Positions 27,582 through 35,356 of a stretch of DNA of 64,000 bases are shown here, piece after piece. Positions within the stretch are counted from its first letter, which is position 1, and each line of letters starts with the position of its first letter. The notes beneath the pieces were generated by a model. That model did not search any database and was not told the origin of the DNA. It was given only the letters and a program-made list of their open reading frames with translations. The stretch comes from Collinsella sp. (GTDB taxonomy: Bacteria > Actinomycetota > Coriobacteriia > Coriobacteriales > Coriobacteriaceae): the NCBI GenBank assembly GCA_019414645.1, contig DXLP01000008.1:4109-68108 (forward strand), given 5' to 3'. The position numbers and the translations under genes were made by a program.

Positions 27582-29774
27582 TTATGAAGCATCGGCGGCT
27601 ATGTGCGCTAGCGCCTCAACGAGCTCCTGCGAGCTCACGGGTTTACTCAGGTGCGCGTCCATGCCCGCCTCACGCGAAAGCCTGCGGTCGTCGGCAAAGG
27701 CGTTGGCGCTCACGGCAACAATCGGCGTGGTCGCGGCATCCTCGCGATCGAGTGCTCGAATCCGACGCGTGGCCTCAAGGCCATCGATACCGGGCATCAT
27801 GATGTCCATCAACACCGCGTCGTACTCGTACGGCGCGCTCGCGGCAAACATCTCGACGGCAGACTCGCCATCCTTAGCATGCGTCACGATGGCACCGGCA
27901 CGGCTGAGCGTAAACTGCGCGATCTCGGCATTCAGATCGTTATCCTCTACGAGCAAAACGCGCAAGCCCTGGAGCGCATCGCCGTCTCCCGCATCCGCGG
28001 GAACTGCCTGAGGAATCTCGGAGCGGTCGCACTTCTCGAACGGCAGGCGAATGGTAAACGTCGTCCCCTGCCCCAAGACACTCGTAAAGCTCATGGTTCC
28101 GCCCATAAGCTCGACCAGCTGTTTTGCGATAGGCGCGCCCAGGCCAGTTCCCGACGAAGCGCCTTCCACCTGCTGCTCCTCGCGGCAAAACGGCTCGTAG
28201 AGGTGCTTTTGGAACTCCTCGCTCATGCCAATACCGTTGTCGGCGATCGTGTATTCATAGACGGGGACGCCATCCGCTGGCTCCACCTCGCGGCACACCA
28301 GGCGGACATAGCCGCCCTGGCGGTTGTACTTGACGGCATTGCCGGCAATATTGAGCAACAAACGCTTGAGGTGCGTCACGCTCACCCGCGCATAGGGATG
28401 ATTAAGCGTCTGCTGGTCGGAGATAATTGTCACCAGACGCTCCTCGGCCTGGCGCTCCAGAATATCGCGCACTTCACAGTTGAGGGCCACCAAATTTATG
28501 GGCACGAGGTTCAGGTCGACCTGCCCGCTCTCCAGGCGACTCATATCGAGCGCCTCGTTGGCAAGGTCGAGCAGCAGTCCCGATGCCGTCCAGATTTTTG
28601 AGCGGCACTCAGTCTGCTTTTGCAGATCGTCCGCATTGGCATCGCCAACCTCGACCATGCCGCGAATGCCGTTGATGGGCGTGCGCAGATCGTGGCTCAT
28701 GCGACGCAGAAACTCCGTCTTTGCCGAGTTGGCAGACGAGGCCTCACGCGCCGCCTTTGCCAGCTTGTCGCCATAGTCGCGCTCCTGCTGCAGCAAGTCC
28801 GTCAAACGTCGACGATCAGCGCGGCGACGCACCGTCACAACAACGGCTATAACACCGCCGTAGAGCACCAGCACGCCGGCGGCAACAGCCGCGGCGACCT
28901 CAAAGTAGCGCTGCGCCGAGGCATAGGTGTACACATAGAATTTGTGCGCTTTTCCAAATGTGCCCAAATACCACTCGCCGTCGGCGTTAACCAATCTGAC
29001 CTTACCAGCCAGGCATCGATCCTTAATACCGTCGACAATAAAGACATCCGTCGCAGGCAGATCGAACACGCCCAATACGGTGGGTTCAACGGCATTGGTC
29101 GCAACGACCTTGCCGTCGCTTTCGATCACGATATTGCCGCTATCGATGGTTTCATAGCCATCAAGCAAGCTCTGCAGTTTGAGCGTATTGCCTGCAACCG
29201 CCTTCGCGCTCCGATGCCTTACCGCGATAACGATACCCTCGCCATCCTGCCGGGCCACGCAACCAATGTCTGCAACCGAATCATCCGCAAGCGTAATACT
29301 ATCGGTATAAGACTTAAGCGGATGGGTTGCCACCTCCAACACGGGCGCTTCTTTGAGATACGTAGCAAGCGACTCGTAGCCCACGCCATCCGTCGAGGAC
29401 TCGGACACCAAGTTGCCCGATGCGTCCGTCACGATCAGCGCACTCACGTTGAACTGGTCAGCATATTGCTCCAGCGCGGCGTTATCCACCGAGCCGTCGC
29501 GCTCCATATCGCGCGCCGCCTCTCCGGCGATCTCCATAACGCGAATCAGGTTTTTGGTCGTATAGGCGCTATTGAATGCATCGTAGGAAAGGCTCTGCGT
29601 CGCCACGTAATCGACAACGTCGGCAAAGCGCTGCTCGGCCTGAGCTGTCGTGTAACCGTAGCTCATCATGCCGGCAACAACCGAGAGCGCTATCCCCAAC
29701 AGGGCGGCAATGAGCCATACCCATGCCGAACGATCGTCCCGCTCCCCTACGGCGTGGTCGGGCGCATCGATCAT
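27582..29774 (-). CDS. Hybrid sensor histidine kinase with extracellular sensor
   Basis: 730 residues. Membrane segment one (about 19-40) and two (about 296-318) bound an extracellular domain of about 250 residues. Then come HisKA (SHDLRTPINGI, near 370), HATPase (IADNGIGMS, GTGLGAPIAK) and a receiver (DAVLMDIMMPG). There is no HPt or output domain. Its ATG overlaps the stop of the upstream solute-binding lipoprotein (ATGA), so the lipoprotein is probably its sensory partner. It converges on the kinase at 24188, which has binding domains built in. Confidence 0.87.
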   Translation of the reverse strand: MIDAPDHAVGERDDRSAWVWLIAALLGIALSVVAGMMSYGYTTAQAEQRFADVVDYVATQSLSYDAFNSAYTTKNLIRVMEIAGEAARDMERDGSVDNAALEQYADQFNVSALIVTDASGNLVSESSTDGVGYESLATYLKEAPVLEVATHPLKSYTDSITLADDSVADIGCVARQDGEGIVIAVRHRSAKAVAGNTLKLQSLLDGYETIDSGNIVIESDGKVVATNAVEPTVLGVFDLPATDVFIVDGIKDRCLAGKVRLVNADGEWYLGTFGKAHKFYVYTYASAQRYFEVAAAVAAGVLVLYGGVIAVVVTVRRRADRRRLTDLLQQERDYGDKLAKAAREASSANSAKTEFLRRMSHDLRTPINGIRGMVEVGDANADDLQKQTECRSKIWTASGLLLDLANEALDMSRLESGQVDLNLVPINLVALNCEVRDILERQAEERLVTIISDQQTLNHPYARVSVTHLKRLLLNIAGNAVKYNRQGGYVRLVCREVEPADGVPVYEYTIADNGIGMSEEFQKHLYEPFCREEQQVEGASSGTGLGAPIAKQLVELMGGTMSFTSVLGQGTTFTIRLPFEKCDRSEIPQAVPADAGDGDALQGLRVLLVEDNDLNAEIAQFTLSRAGAIVTHAKDGESAVEMFAASAPYEYDAVLMDIMMPGIDGLEATRRIRALDREDAATTPIVAVSANAFADDRRLSREAGMDAHLSKPVSSQELVEALAHIAADAS

Positions 29775-30640
29775 GACAGGCCCTCCGTATTCAAAAATGG
29801 TGCAGGGTCATCAAAGTACTTTGACACCAGGCGTTCCATGGTGCCATCGACAAGCATTTCTTGGTAGGCATGGGTGAGCTTAACGTCGATGCCGCGCGTA
29901 TCGTTGAGATCGAAAGCGGTGCCCAAACCAACCTCCAGCAGCGGCTCATCCAAAATGCGATACGTCACACCATAGTCTTTTTCGTAGGTGAGCAGCGAAG
30001 ACTCATGCGCGGCGATGGCGTCGACCAGGCCCTCGACGAGCGCCGGGTTCAGGCATGAGCGGTCCGAAAAGCTGTAGAGCTCCTTGATCTGCGGAACGTT
30101 TTCATTTGTACGATTGAGCAAAATGTCCTCGGGCTTGGTAGTGGACTGGACCGCCACAACCTTGTCCTCAAGATCGGCAAGCGTGTAGATATCGCTCTGG
30201 GGATCGACCGCGACTACCTGGCGGCTCGCAAGGTACGGGCCGGCCCAACAATACTCGTTCTCGCGACCCGTCATGCTAAAGCTGCCCATGACGCAATCGA
30301 GCTCGCCGCTCGCCAGCAGCTCTTTCTTCTTTTCCCAATCGATCAGCTGGTATTTTGGCTTGTAACCAATGCGGGCCAAAGCCTCGGTCAATATCTCGAC
30401 ATCCAGGCCAACGATATCGCCGTACTCGTCGGTATACACAAACGGTGGATAGAGGTCGCTGCCGACGTTGAGCGTCTTAAGGTCGTCGTCTTTGACTTGC
30501 GAGGCGTCCAGTTTTTCTAATGCAGACGTCGAGGCTCCGTCATTCGACCCGGAACAGCCGGCTATCGCTACGACAAAGGCACACGCTACCGCAAGCGCAA
30601 CAAACAACGATATGGCAACCGAGCGGCGAGGTCTTTTCAT
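29771..30640 (-). CDS. Extracellular solute-binding lipoprotein, family 3
   Basis: 289 residues. A basic N-terminus (MKRPRRS), hydrophobic stretch and lipobox AIAGC (Cys29) mark a lipoprotein. The mature part is a type 3 binding fold (NVGSDLYPPFVYTDEYGDIVGLDVEI and the later VAVQSTT). ATG 30640 follows GGAGCT; upstream in-frame sequence lacks a ribosome site. No permease or ATPase is next to it; it is coupled instead to a hybrid kinase, so it likely serves sensing rather than uptake. Amino acids or similar polar ligands are the family norm. Confidence 0.88.
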   Translation of the reverse strand: MKRPRRSVAISLFVALAVACAFVVAIAGCSGSNDGASTSALEKLDASQVKDDDLKTLNVGSDLYPPFVYTDEYGDIVGLDVEILTEALARIGYKPKYQLIDWEKKKELLASGELDCVMGSFSMTGRENEYCWAGPYLASRQVVAVDPQSDIYTLADLEDKVVAVQSTTKPEDILLNRTNENVPQIKELYSFSDRSCLNPALVEGLVDAIAAHESSLLTYEKDYGVTYRILDEPLLEVGLGTAFDLNDTRGIDVKLTHAYQEMLVDGTMERLVSKYFDDPAPFLNTEGLS

Positions 30641-30736
30641 CGAGCTCCAGACGATCCTATTCACGGACTGAAATGCTAAAAAATAATAGCAAATGAAATC
30701 ACTCGAGCGCCCAATGGTTACAGACGCCTTACCGTA

Positions 30737-30770
30737 CGGGGCCTTCCCGCCGACGCGGCAGAAGGCCCCG
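30737..30770 (-). terminator. Stem-loop after the PLP enzyme gene
   Basis: Ten-base perfect arms, cggggccttc (30737-30746) and gaaggccccg (30761-30770), with a 14-base loop just downstream of the minus-strand PLP gene. There is no T run, so termination is only probable. Confidence 0.6.
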
Positions 30771-30784
30771 CGCGAAGCTCTCAT

Positions 30785-31999
30785 TTACCGTGCATTAAAA
30801 ACGTAGCGGTCCAGGCGGTCGCACGCCTCTCTCACGCGCGAAAGCGGCAGCGCCAGATTCACGCGAATGTGGCAGGGTCCGTGGAACGGACGGCCGTCCT
30901 GATACCCCACGCCCACGCGCGCTCCCTCGTCGAGCAGCCACTGAATATCGCGGCCATGCTCGCGGCACCACTCGGTGCAGTCCAGAAACACCATGTACGT
31001 GCCCTGCGGACGCGAATAGGACACGCCCTCAAAATGCTCGTCCACGTAATCGCAGAAGTACTCGATATTGCCGGCAAGCACCTGGTTGAGCTCGTTCACC
31101 CACTCGTAGCCCTGCGGCTGGTAAGCACCGATAAGCGCATGCATGGAGAGGACATTCATCTCGTTGTAGTGGGTCTTGTCGGACACGGCGCACATGCGAT
31201 CGCGCAGCGTCTCGTTGTAGACAATGTGGTAGCTGCCGACCAGACCCGCCAGGTTAAACGTCTTGCTCGGCGCATAGAGGGCAACCGTGCGCATGCGGGC
31301 ATCCTCGCTCACCGACTGCGTCGGGATGTGCTTGTGTCCCGGCAGGATGATATCGGACCAAATCTCGTCCGAGATTACCATGCAATCGTGCTGGCGATAG
31401 ATGTCCATAGCGCGCTCGATCTCGTCGCGCTCCCATACGCGGCCGCAGGGATTGTGCGGCGAGCAGAACACCGCGGCATGGATGTGGTTTTGTGCGAGCT
31501 TGCGCTCCATGTCCTCAAAGTCCATACGCCACACGCCCTGGTCGTCGAGCTTAAGCGGGCTGTGGACAATGCGATAGCCCGCGGCCTCAATGGACTTGGT
31601 AAAGCCGATGTAGGTGGGGCTGTGGACCAACACCGCATCGCCCGGCTGGACATACGCGCGCAGCGTCGACACGACACCGCCCAGCACGCCGTTTTCGTAG
31701 CCGATATGCTCAGGTGCCAGGCCCTCGACGCCATTGCGGCGGCTCTGCCATTCGATGATGCGGTCAAAGTACTCGTCGCGAGGATTGAAATAGCCAAACA
31801 TGGGATGCTGAGCGCGCTGAATGATGTAATCCTGGACCGTGGGCACCGTGGCAAAGTTCATATCCGCCACCCACATGGGGATGCGGTCGAAGCCCTCGTC
31901 GGGTGCGTTCGGAGCCATACCGGGCATCTCACCCCAAGAGTCAACGGCGATGGAGTCCATGCCGTGGCGGTCGATAAGCGAGCTAAAGTCGTATTTCAT
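30785..31999 (-). CDS. MalY/PatB-family PLP-dependent C-S lyase or aminotransferase
   Basis: 404 residues, fold-type I PLP enzyme. The N-terminus MKYDFSSLIDRHGMDSI, the IPMWVADMNF block, SPHNPCGRVW, and the PLP lysine in PSKTFNLAGL match MalY/PatB, which usually cleave cystathionine or cysteine conjugates. ATG 31999 follows GGGAGTTCAGC. It could instead be an aminotransferase of related specificity; sequence motifs favour the lyase group. Confidence 0.88.
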   Translation of the reverse strand: MKYDFSSLIDRHGMDSIAVDSWGEMPGMAPNAPDEGFDRIPMWVADMNFATVPTVQDYIIQRAQHPMFGYFNPRDEYFDRIIEWQSRRNGVEGLAPEHIGYENGVLGGVVSTLRAYVQPGDAVLVHSPTYIGFTKSIEAAGYRIVHSPLKLDDQGVWRMDFEDMERKLAQNHIHAAVFCSPHNPCGRVWERDEIERAMDIYRQHDCMVISDEIWSDIILPGHKHIPTQSVSEDARMRTVALYAPSKTFNLAGLVGSYHIVYNETLRDRMCAVSDKTHYNEMNVLSMHALIGAYQPQGYEWVNELNQVLAGNIEYFCDYVDEHFEGVSYSRPQGTYMVFLDCTEWCREHGRDIQWLLDEGARVGVGYQDGRPFHGPCHIRVNLALPLSRVREACDRLDRYVFNAR

Positions 32000-32111
32000 G
32001 CTGAACTCCCGTGCAAAGCGGATTGTTTTGGTAGGCGTTATTGTCCACCAGCACGGGCGGTTTTGGCGCGGGGTTTGGCGCTTAATTTGACGGGTGCGGA
32101 CGAATGGCAGG

Positions 32112-32849
32112 TTAGCCTTGCGCGTCGTTGACGGCGACTACGGTTAGCTGGGTTTCGTCGACCGTAAACGATATGTCGAGCCCGGCGTAAGCCAAGTGGT
32201 AAATGCGGTTTGGCTCGTGCTTGCTGCCCGCACGGCGCGGGTCTTGGCGTAGGACCTCGACCAGGCCGGGGAGCTTTGTGGGCGAGACCATATCCTGCAG
32301 CGTCTGCGGGAACTCGATGTCGAGCTCTTGCCACGGAGCATCCTCAATCCAGCCGCCCGTTGCATCCGGGTGGCAGTCCGCAAACGGAATGTAGGGCTTG
32401 ATATCATAGATGGGCGTGCCGTCGCGCAGATCGGCCCCCAGCACATGGATGATGGGGCCGTCGTCGGTAAGCTCCACGCGGTCGAGCTTAACGCAGGTGA
32501 GACCGATAGGATTAGGGCGAAACGGACTGCGTGTGGCAAACACGCCCACACGTTCGGCTCCACCCAGGCGCGGCGGGCGTACGGTTTTCGACCACTTGGC
32601 ATTGGTGCCAGACCTGTCCTGCGTCTTGGCATCGGCAGCTATGTCCTTAGCTGTGCCGCCGGGCGTGCCGTTTTCGAAGCGCCAGAGCAGCCATAGGTGA
32701 GAGAAGGAGTCCAGACCCTCAACTGCTGCGCTGGAGGCAAATTCCGGCTCAAAAACGATGCGTCCCTGCAGATGGGGCGCCAAAAAGCTGTTGCGTGGGA
32801 TGCCGAACTTCTGCGGCAGGTCGGTATGTATGTGTGCAATAGGTTCCAT
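32112..32849 (-). CDS. trmO: tRNA (N6-threonylcarbamoyladenosine-37-N6)-methyltransferase TrmO
   Basis: 245 residues of the UPF0066/TsaA-like family; it methylates t6A37 in certain tRNAs using SAM. The diagnostic block GVFATRSPFRPNPIGLT is intact and an extra C-terminal domain (about 165-245, ending FTVDETQLTVVAVNDAQG) is present, as in Escherichia coli TrmO. The start is uncertain: ATG 32849 (MEPIAHIHT) fits the family start, and ATG 32858 is also in frame, but neither has a good ribosome site. Confidence 0.87.
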   Translation of the reverse strand: MEPIAHIHTDLPQKFGIPRNSFLAPHLQGRIVFEPEFASSAAVEGLDSFSHLWLLWRFENGTPGGTAKDIAADAKTQDRSGTNAKWSKTVRPPRLGGAERVGVFATRSPFRPNPIGLTCVKLDRVELTDDGPIIHVLGADLRDGTPIYDIKPYIPFADCHPDATGGWIEDAPWQELDIEFPQTLQDMVSPTKLPGLVEVLRQDPRRAGSKHEPNRIYHLAYAGLDISFTVDETQLTVVAVNDAQG

Positions 32850-32990
32850 GCCGGCCATTGTACGGCATGAAGGTGTGGGGCGTTGCGCGCAATTCTTCGC
32901 CGCGGTTCCCCGTCGTGCAACCAACGGTTGCTTGGAAGGGCACCTGCTGCCGCGTATGCTTAAGCCGCCAACCAGCAGAAAGGAGCCGCT

Positions 32991-33818
32991 ATGGCCTTTG
33001 CAGAAAAGCTCATTGCCATCCGTCGCGCCCATCACCTTACCCAGGAGCAGCTCGCCGCCAAGCTCTTCGTCACACGCCAAGCCGTCAGCCGTTGGGAGCG
33101 CGGCGAAGTCACCCCGGGTATCGACATGATGAAGCTCATTGCCGCCGTAACCGGAGAGCCGCTGCCCCACCTGCTCGAAATGCCCGAGCATTATTGCCAG
33201 AGCTGCAGCATGATACTCACGCCCGACGACTGCGGCACCGACGCCACGGGCGCCACGACCGACCATTACTGCAAGTGGTGCTACGACCACGGCAAGTACA
33301 CCTACGACACCACCATGGAGGCGATGATTGAGGATTGTGCCCCGCGGCTGGCGCAAAACACCGGCATGTCGCTCGACGAAGCCGTCTCGCTCATGGGCGC
33401 CGTGCTGCCGCAACTGGAGCGCTGGCGCGCCGTGCAGGAAAACGAGGAGCGCTACGGTGCCGAAGCGCGGGCGCGCTATGGCAATGAGGCTATCGATGCA
33501 GCAAACGAGACGCTACTGGACATGGATCCTCAGACATGGAGCGACATGAAGGAACTTGAACCCGCTATTCTAGGTCAGCTCTCGATTGCCATGGGTGACG
33601 GCGATGCGGATGGAAGCGAGGCTCGCAAGCTTGTCGCGATGCATCGTCGCTGGATTGCTCTCAACTGGGGACGCGAACCCCAGAACGAAGCGTACCTGGG
33701 CCTCGCCCACGGCTATCTTGCCGACCAGCGCTTTGTTGACTACTACGACAAGCCCTGCGGCACCGGAGCCACGGCGTTTCTGGTACAGGCCATCGAGTCG
33801 TCGTTGACGCGCGCATAG
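32991..33818 (+). CDS. XRE helix-turn-helix, zinc ribbon and TipAS-like fusion regulator
   Basis: 275 residues with three parts. Residues 1-60 are an XRE DNA-binding domain (LTQEQLAAKLFVTRQAVSRWERG). Residues about 66-105 are a four-cysteine zinc ribbon (YCQSCSMIL and HYCKWCYDHGKYTYD). Residues about 150-270 look like the TipAS antibiotic-recognition fold (ERYGAEARARYG, then HRRWIALNWG and the Y-DKPCGTGATAFL end). ATG 32991 follows AAAGGAGCCGCT. In TipA the same sensor is fused to a MerR domain, so an XRE-based drug-responsive regulator is the inferred role. Confidence 0.82.
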   Translation: MAFAEKLIAIRRAHHLTQEQLAAKLFVTRQAVSRWERGEVTPGIDMMKLIAAVTGEPLPHLLEMPEHYCQSCSMILTPDDCGTDATGATTDHYCKWCYDHGKYTYDTTMEAMIEDCAPRLAQNTGMSLDEAVSLMGAVLPQLERWRAVQENEERYGAEARARYGNEAIDAANETLLDMDPQTWSDMKELEPAILGQLSIAMGDGDADGSEARKLVAMHRRWIALNWGREPQNEAYLGLAHGYLADQRFVDYYDKPCGTGATAFLVQAIESSLTRA

Positions 33819-33869
33819 ACCGCGGCGGCTTTGGGTATTTCAATCAAAACCTCAACCGATTGGAGACCT

Positions 33870-34115
33870 ATGGCTACTAATCATGAGCTCGCACTATTCG
33901 TTATGACCGGCTGCCCGTACTGCATAAAGGTCAAGCGTTTCCTTGCCGATAACGGCGTGACCATCCCCGAGCGCAATATCTCGACCGATTCCGAAGCCGA
34001 GCAGACACTCATCGCCGTCGGCGGAAAGCGTCAGGTTCCCTGCTTGTTCATCGACGGCAAGCCGCTCTACGAGTCGAGCGACATCATCGCGTGGGTACAG
34101 AAGAACCTGCTCTAG
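33870..34115 (+). CDS. Glutaredoxin-like protein
   Basis: 81 residues with the active site CPYC (Cys15, Cys18), the cis-proline block QVPCLFID and the glutathione-type SSDIIAWV end. A dithiol glutaredoxin fold; in this lineage glutathione is usually lacking, so the thiol partner is unclear. ATG 33870 follows TTGGAGACC. A terminator-like repeat follows. Confidence 0.88.
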   Translation: MATNHELALFVMTGCPYCIKVKRFLADNGVTIPERNISTDSEAEQTLIAVGGKRQVPCLFIDGKPLYESSDIIAWVQKNLL

Positions 34116-34152
34116 TACGCACGCTCTGTCCGTCCAGGGCCCCAACCCATAC

Positions 34153-34207
34153 GACCCAAACATGTACACCAGCATCCAAAGTCGACATTTTTGGATGCTG
34201 GCGTACA
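34153..34207. repeat. Family C hairpin, copy 1
   Basis: Arms 34163-34180 and 34190-34207 pair at 17 of 18 (tgtacaccagcatccaaa), followed by a T run, so it probably terminates the glutaredoxin transcript. Bases 34153-34192 are identical over 40 positions to 35222-35261, in the same orientation. Confidence 0.88.
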
Positions 34208-34306
34208 GCTTTTTGGTAGTCATGGACGCTCTTGGCCGGCTAATTGTTTGAGGAGACCTTTGGATTATGGCTGTTTGACGCCTCTGGAAAGGTTTCCGAG
34301 AGGGCT

Positions 34307-34535
34307 GTGGTCAAAAAAGGGCAAATATGAGTACTGCTACCTGTTTAGTAGCAGCGATTTTGATCACTTCAGGAACTATTCAACGTTCCACTCGTCCGCA
34401 GACGACGTTATTTCTCCTCATATGTTCAATAAAAGTAGCTCTTAATGGGAACAAATCTCATCAGGAGCTACAATTTATAGCAAATAAATGCAACCATAAT
34501 GGCAACAGTACTCATATTTGCCCTTTTTTGACCAC
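34307..34535. mobile_element. MITE-like non-coding element with 30-base terminal inverted repeats
   Basis: The 30 bases at 34307-34336 (beginning gtggtcaaaaaagggcaaat) are the exact complement of 34506-34535. The 229-base element is AT-rich, has no plausible gene, and holds an inner stem ctgctac/gtagcag (34334-34354). Terminal repeats, size and lack of coding match a MITE mobilised by a transposase elsewhere. No target duplication could be made out with confidence. Confidence 0.75.
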
Positions 34536-34637
34536 GACCCTCCAGGATAGTCGCTGAGAGCGACACTAAATGACAAAATCCGACACTTGAACGTTCTTAT
34601 ATGAGTAGCCATTGAAGGACACCTAACGACTACTCCC

Positions 34638-34662
34638 ATTCGCGACACACTGTGTCGCGAAT
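34638..34662. repeat. Perfect 25-base palindrome
   Basis: attcgcgacaca, one central c, then the exact complement. A gap of 276 bases separates it from the ribbon-helix-helix gene. It could be a protein-binding site or a relic of a mobile element end. Confidence 0.8.
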
Positions 34663-34861
34663 TAAGCTGGCCCCATTACCGAAGACCAGTGAGAGCTCCT
34701 GCCCAGAATCTCAATAGCTTAATAAAGGGCTCCCCTCCGGAAGTTCAATGAGCATCCAAATTCCAAGCTGAAAAGCAAAGGAGTATCGAAGCCGTCAATG
34801 CTCATTTCCTATCGAACAGGCAGGTCAAAACAAGCTAATTAGCCCGATGAACTGCTTGTAT

Positions 34862-34888
34862 TTTTGTCTACAAAATTGTATACAAAAA
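34862..34888 (+). promoter_or_regulatory. Paired palindromes upstream of the ribbon-helix-helix gene
   Basis: ttttgtctacaaaa (34862-34875, 13 of 14 symmetric) is followed at a 12-base offset by ttgtatacaa (34876-34885, perfect). Two palindromes about one helical turn apart, 50 bases ahead of the start codon, match the operators that ribbon-helix-helix dimers bind cooperatively; autoregulation is inferred. Confidence 0.6.
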
Positions 34889-34938
34889 GAGAATCCGAGA
34901 ACCGGCGCTCGACATTATGTCGATCGATAGGAGGCGCC

Positions 34939-35205
34939 ATGGATGCTAAGCAGCTCGAAAAGATGATGGGGTTTGCTCCCGGAGAGTTGAAGAAAGCCGC
35001 GGAAGCCTACGAAAAAGATGAGTGGCCGAAAGGTCACACCATCAAGTTGGGAAGGCCACCAATCTCCGATGAGCCGAGCGTCGTTATATCAGCACGTGTG
35101 GGCGAATCGATTCTTGAGGCGTTTGACGAAAAAGCCAAACGCCATGGGCAAACACGCACGGAGCGGCTCAGAGAGCTCATTACACTTGATGCACTGATTG
35201 CCTAG
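34939..35205 (+). CDS. Ribbon-helix-helix protein (orphan antitoxin-like)
   Basis: 88 residues. ATG 34939 follows AGGAGGCGCC. The C-terminal half has the pattern PSVVISARVGESILEAFDEK, then GQTRTERLRELI, a strand followed by two helices as in CopG/antitoxin-type DNA-binding proteins. The N-terminal half (MDAKQLEKMMGFAPGELKKA) is charged and might bind a toxin, but no toxin gene lies on either side. It sits within the AT-rich segment bounded by family C repeats. Confidence 0.78.
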   Translation: MDAKQLEKMMGFAPGELKKAAEAYEKDEWPKGHTIKLGRPPISDEPSVVISARVGESILEAFDEKAKRHGQTRTERLRELITLDALIA

Positions 35206-35221
35206 GCCCGCTCCCCCGTCG

Positions 35222-35291
35222 GACCCAAACATGTACACCAGCATCCAAAGTCGACATTTTTCGACATCTTTGGATGCTGGTGTACATGTTT
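35222..35291. repeat. Family C hairpin, copy 2
   Basis: Perfect 23-base arms (35227-35249 and 35269-35291) with an inner TCGA pairing, followed by a T run; a likely terminator for the ribbon-helix-helix gene. It is the fuller copy; copy 1 has lost part of the right arm. Confidence 0.88.
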
Positions 35292-35299
35292 TTGCTACA

Positions 35300-35356
35300 T
35301 AGTCGTTGGGGACGTCCTTAAATGACCAGTCGTTAAAGAACGCCCCCGATGACTAG
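35300..35356. repeat. Family B palindrome, copy 3 (degenerate)
   Basis: tagtcgttggggacgtcctt (35300-35319) faces aaagaacgcccccgatgacta (35335-35355). Several mismatches to copies 1 and 2 show decay. It abuts the stop codon of the dihydrouridine synthase gene. Confidence 0.75.

Larger units (their letters stand above)
34116..34938. other. AT-rich 823-base region without recognisable genes
   Basis: The GC content drops clearly below that of the surroundings. It holds a hairpin repeat (34153), a small fold-back CCTCTGGAAA/TTTCC-GAGAGG (about 34281-34303), a 229-base MITE-like element (34307-34535), a perfect palindrome (34638-34662) and the operator of the ribbon-helix-helix gene (34862-34888). 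Open frames in it lack ribosome sites and family motifs. Confidence 0.7.

Noticed and set aside
34191..34445. Possible toxin gene partner for the ribbon-helix-helix protein
   Set aside because: The frame crosses the left end of the MITE-like element, lacks a ribosome site and has no toxin motif.
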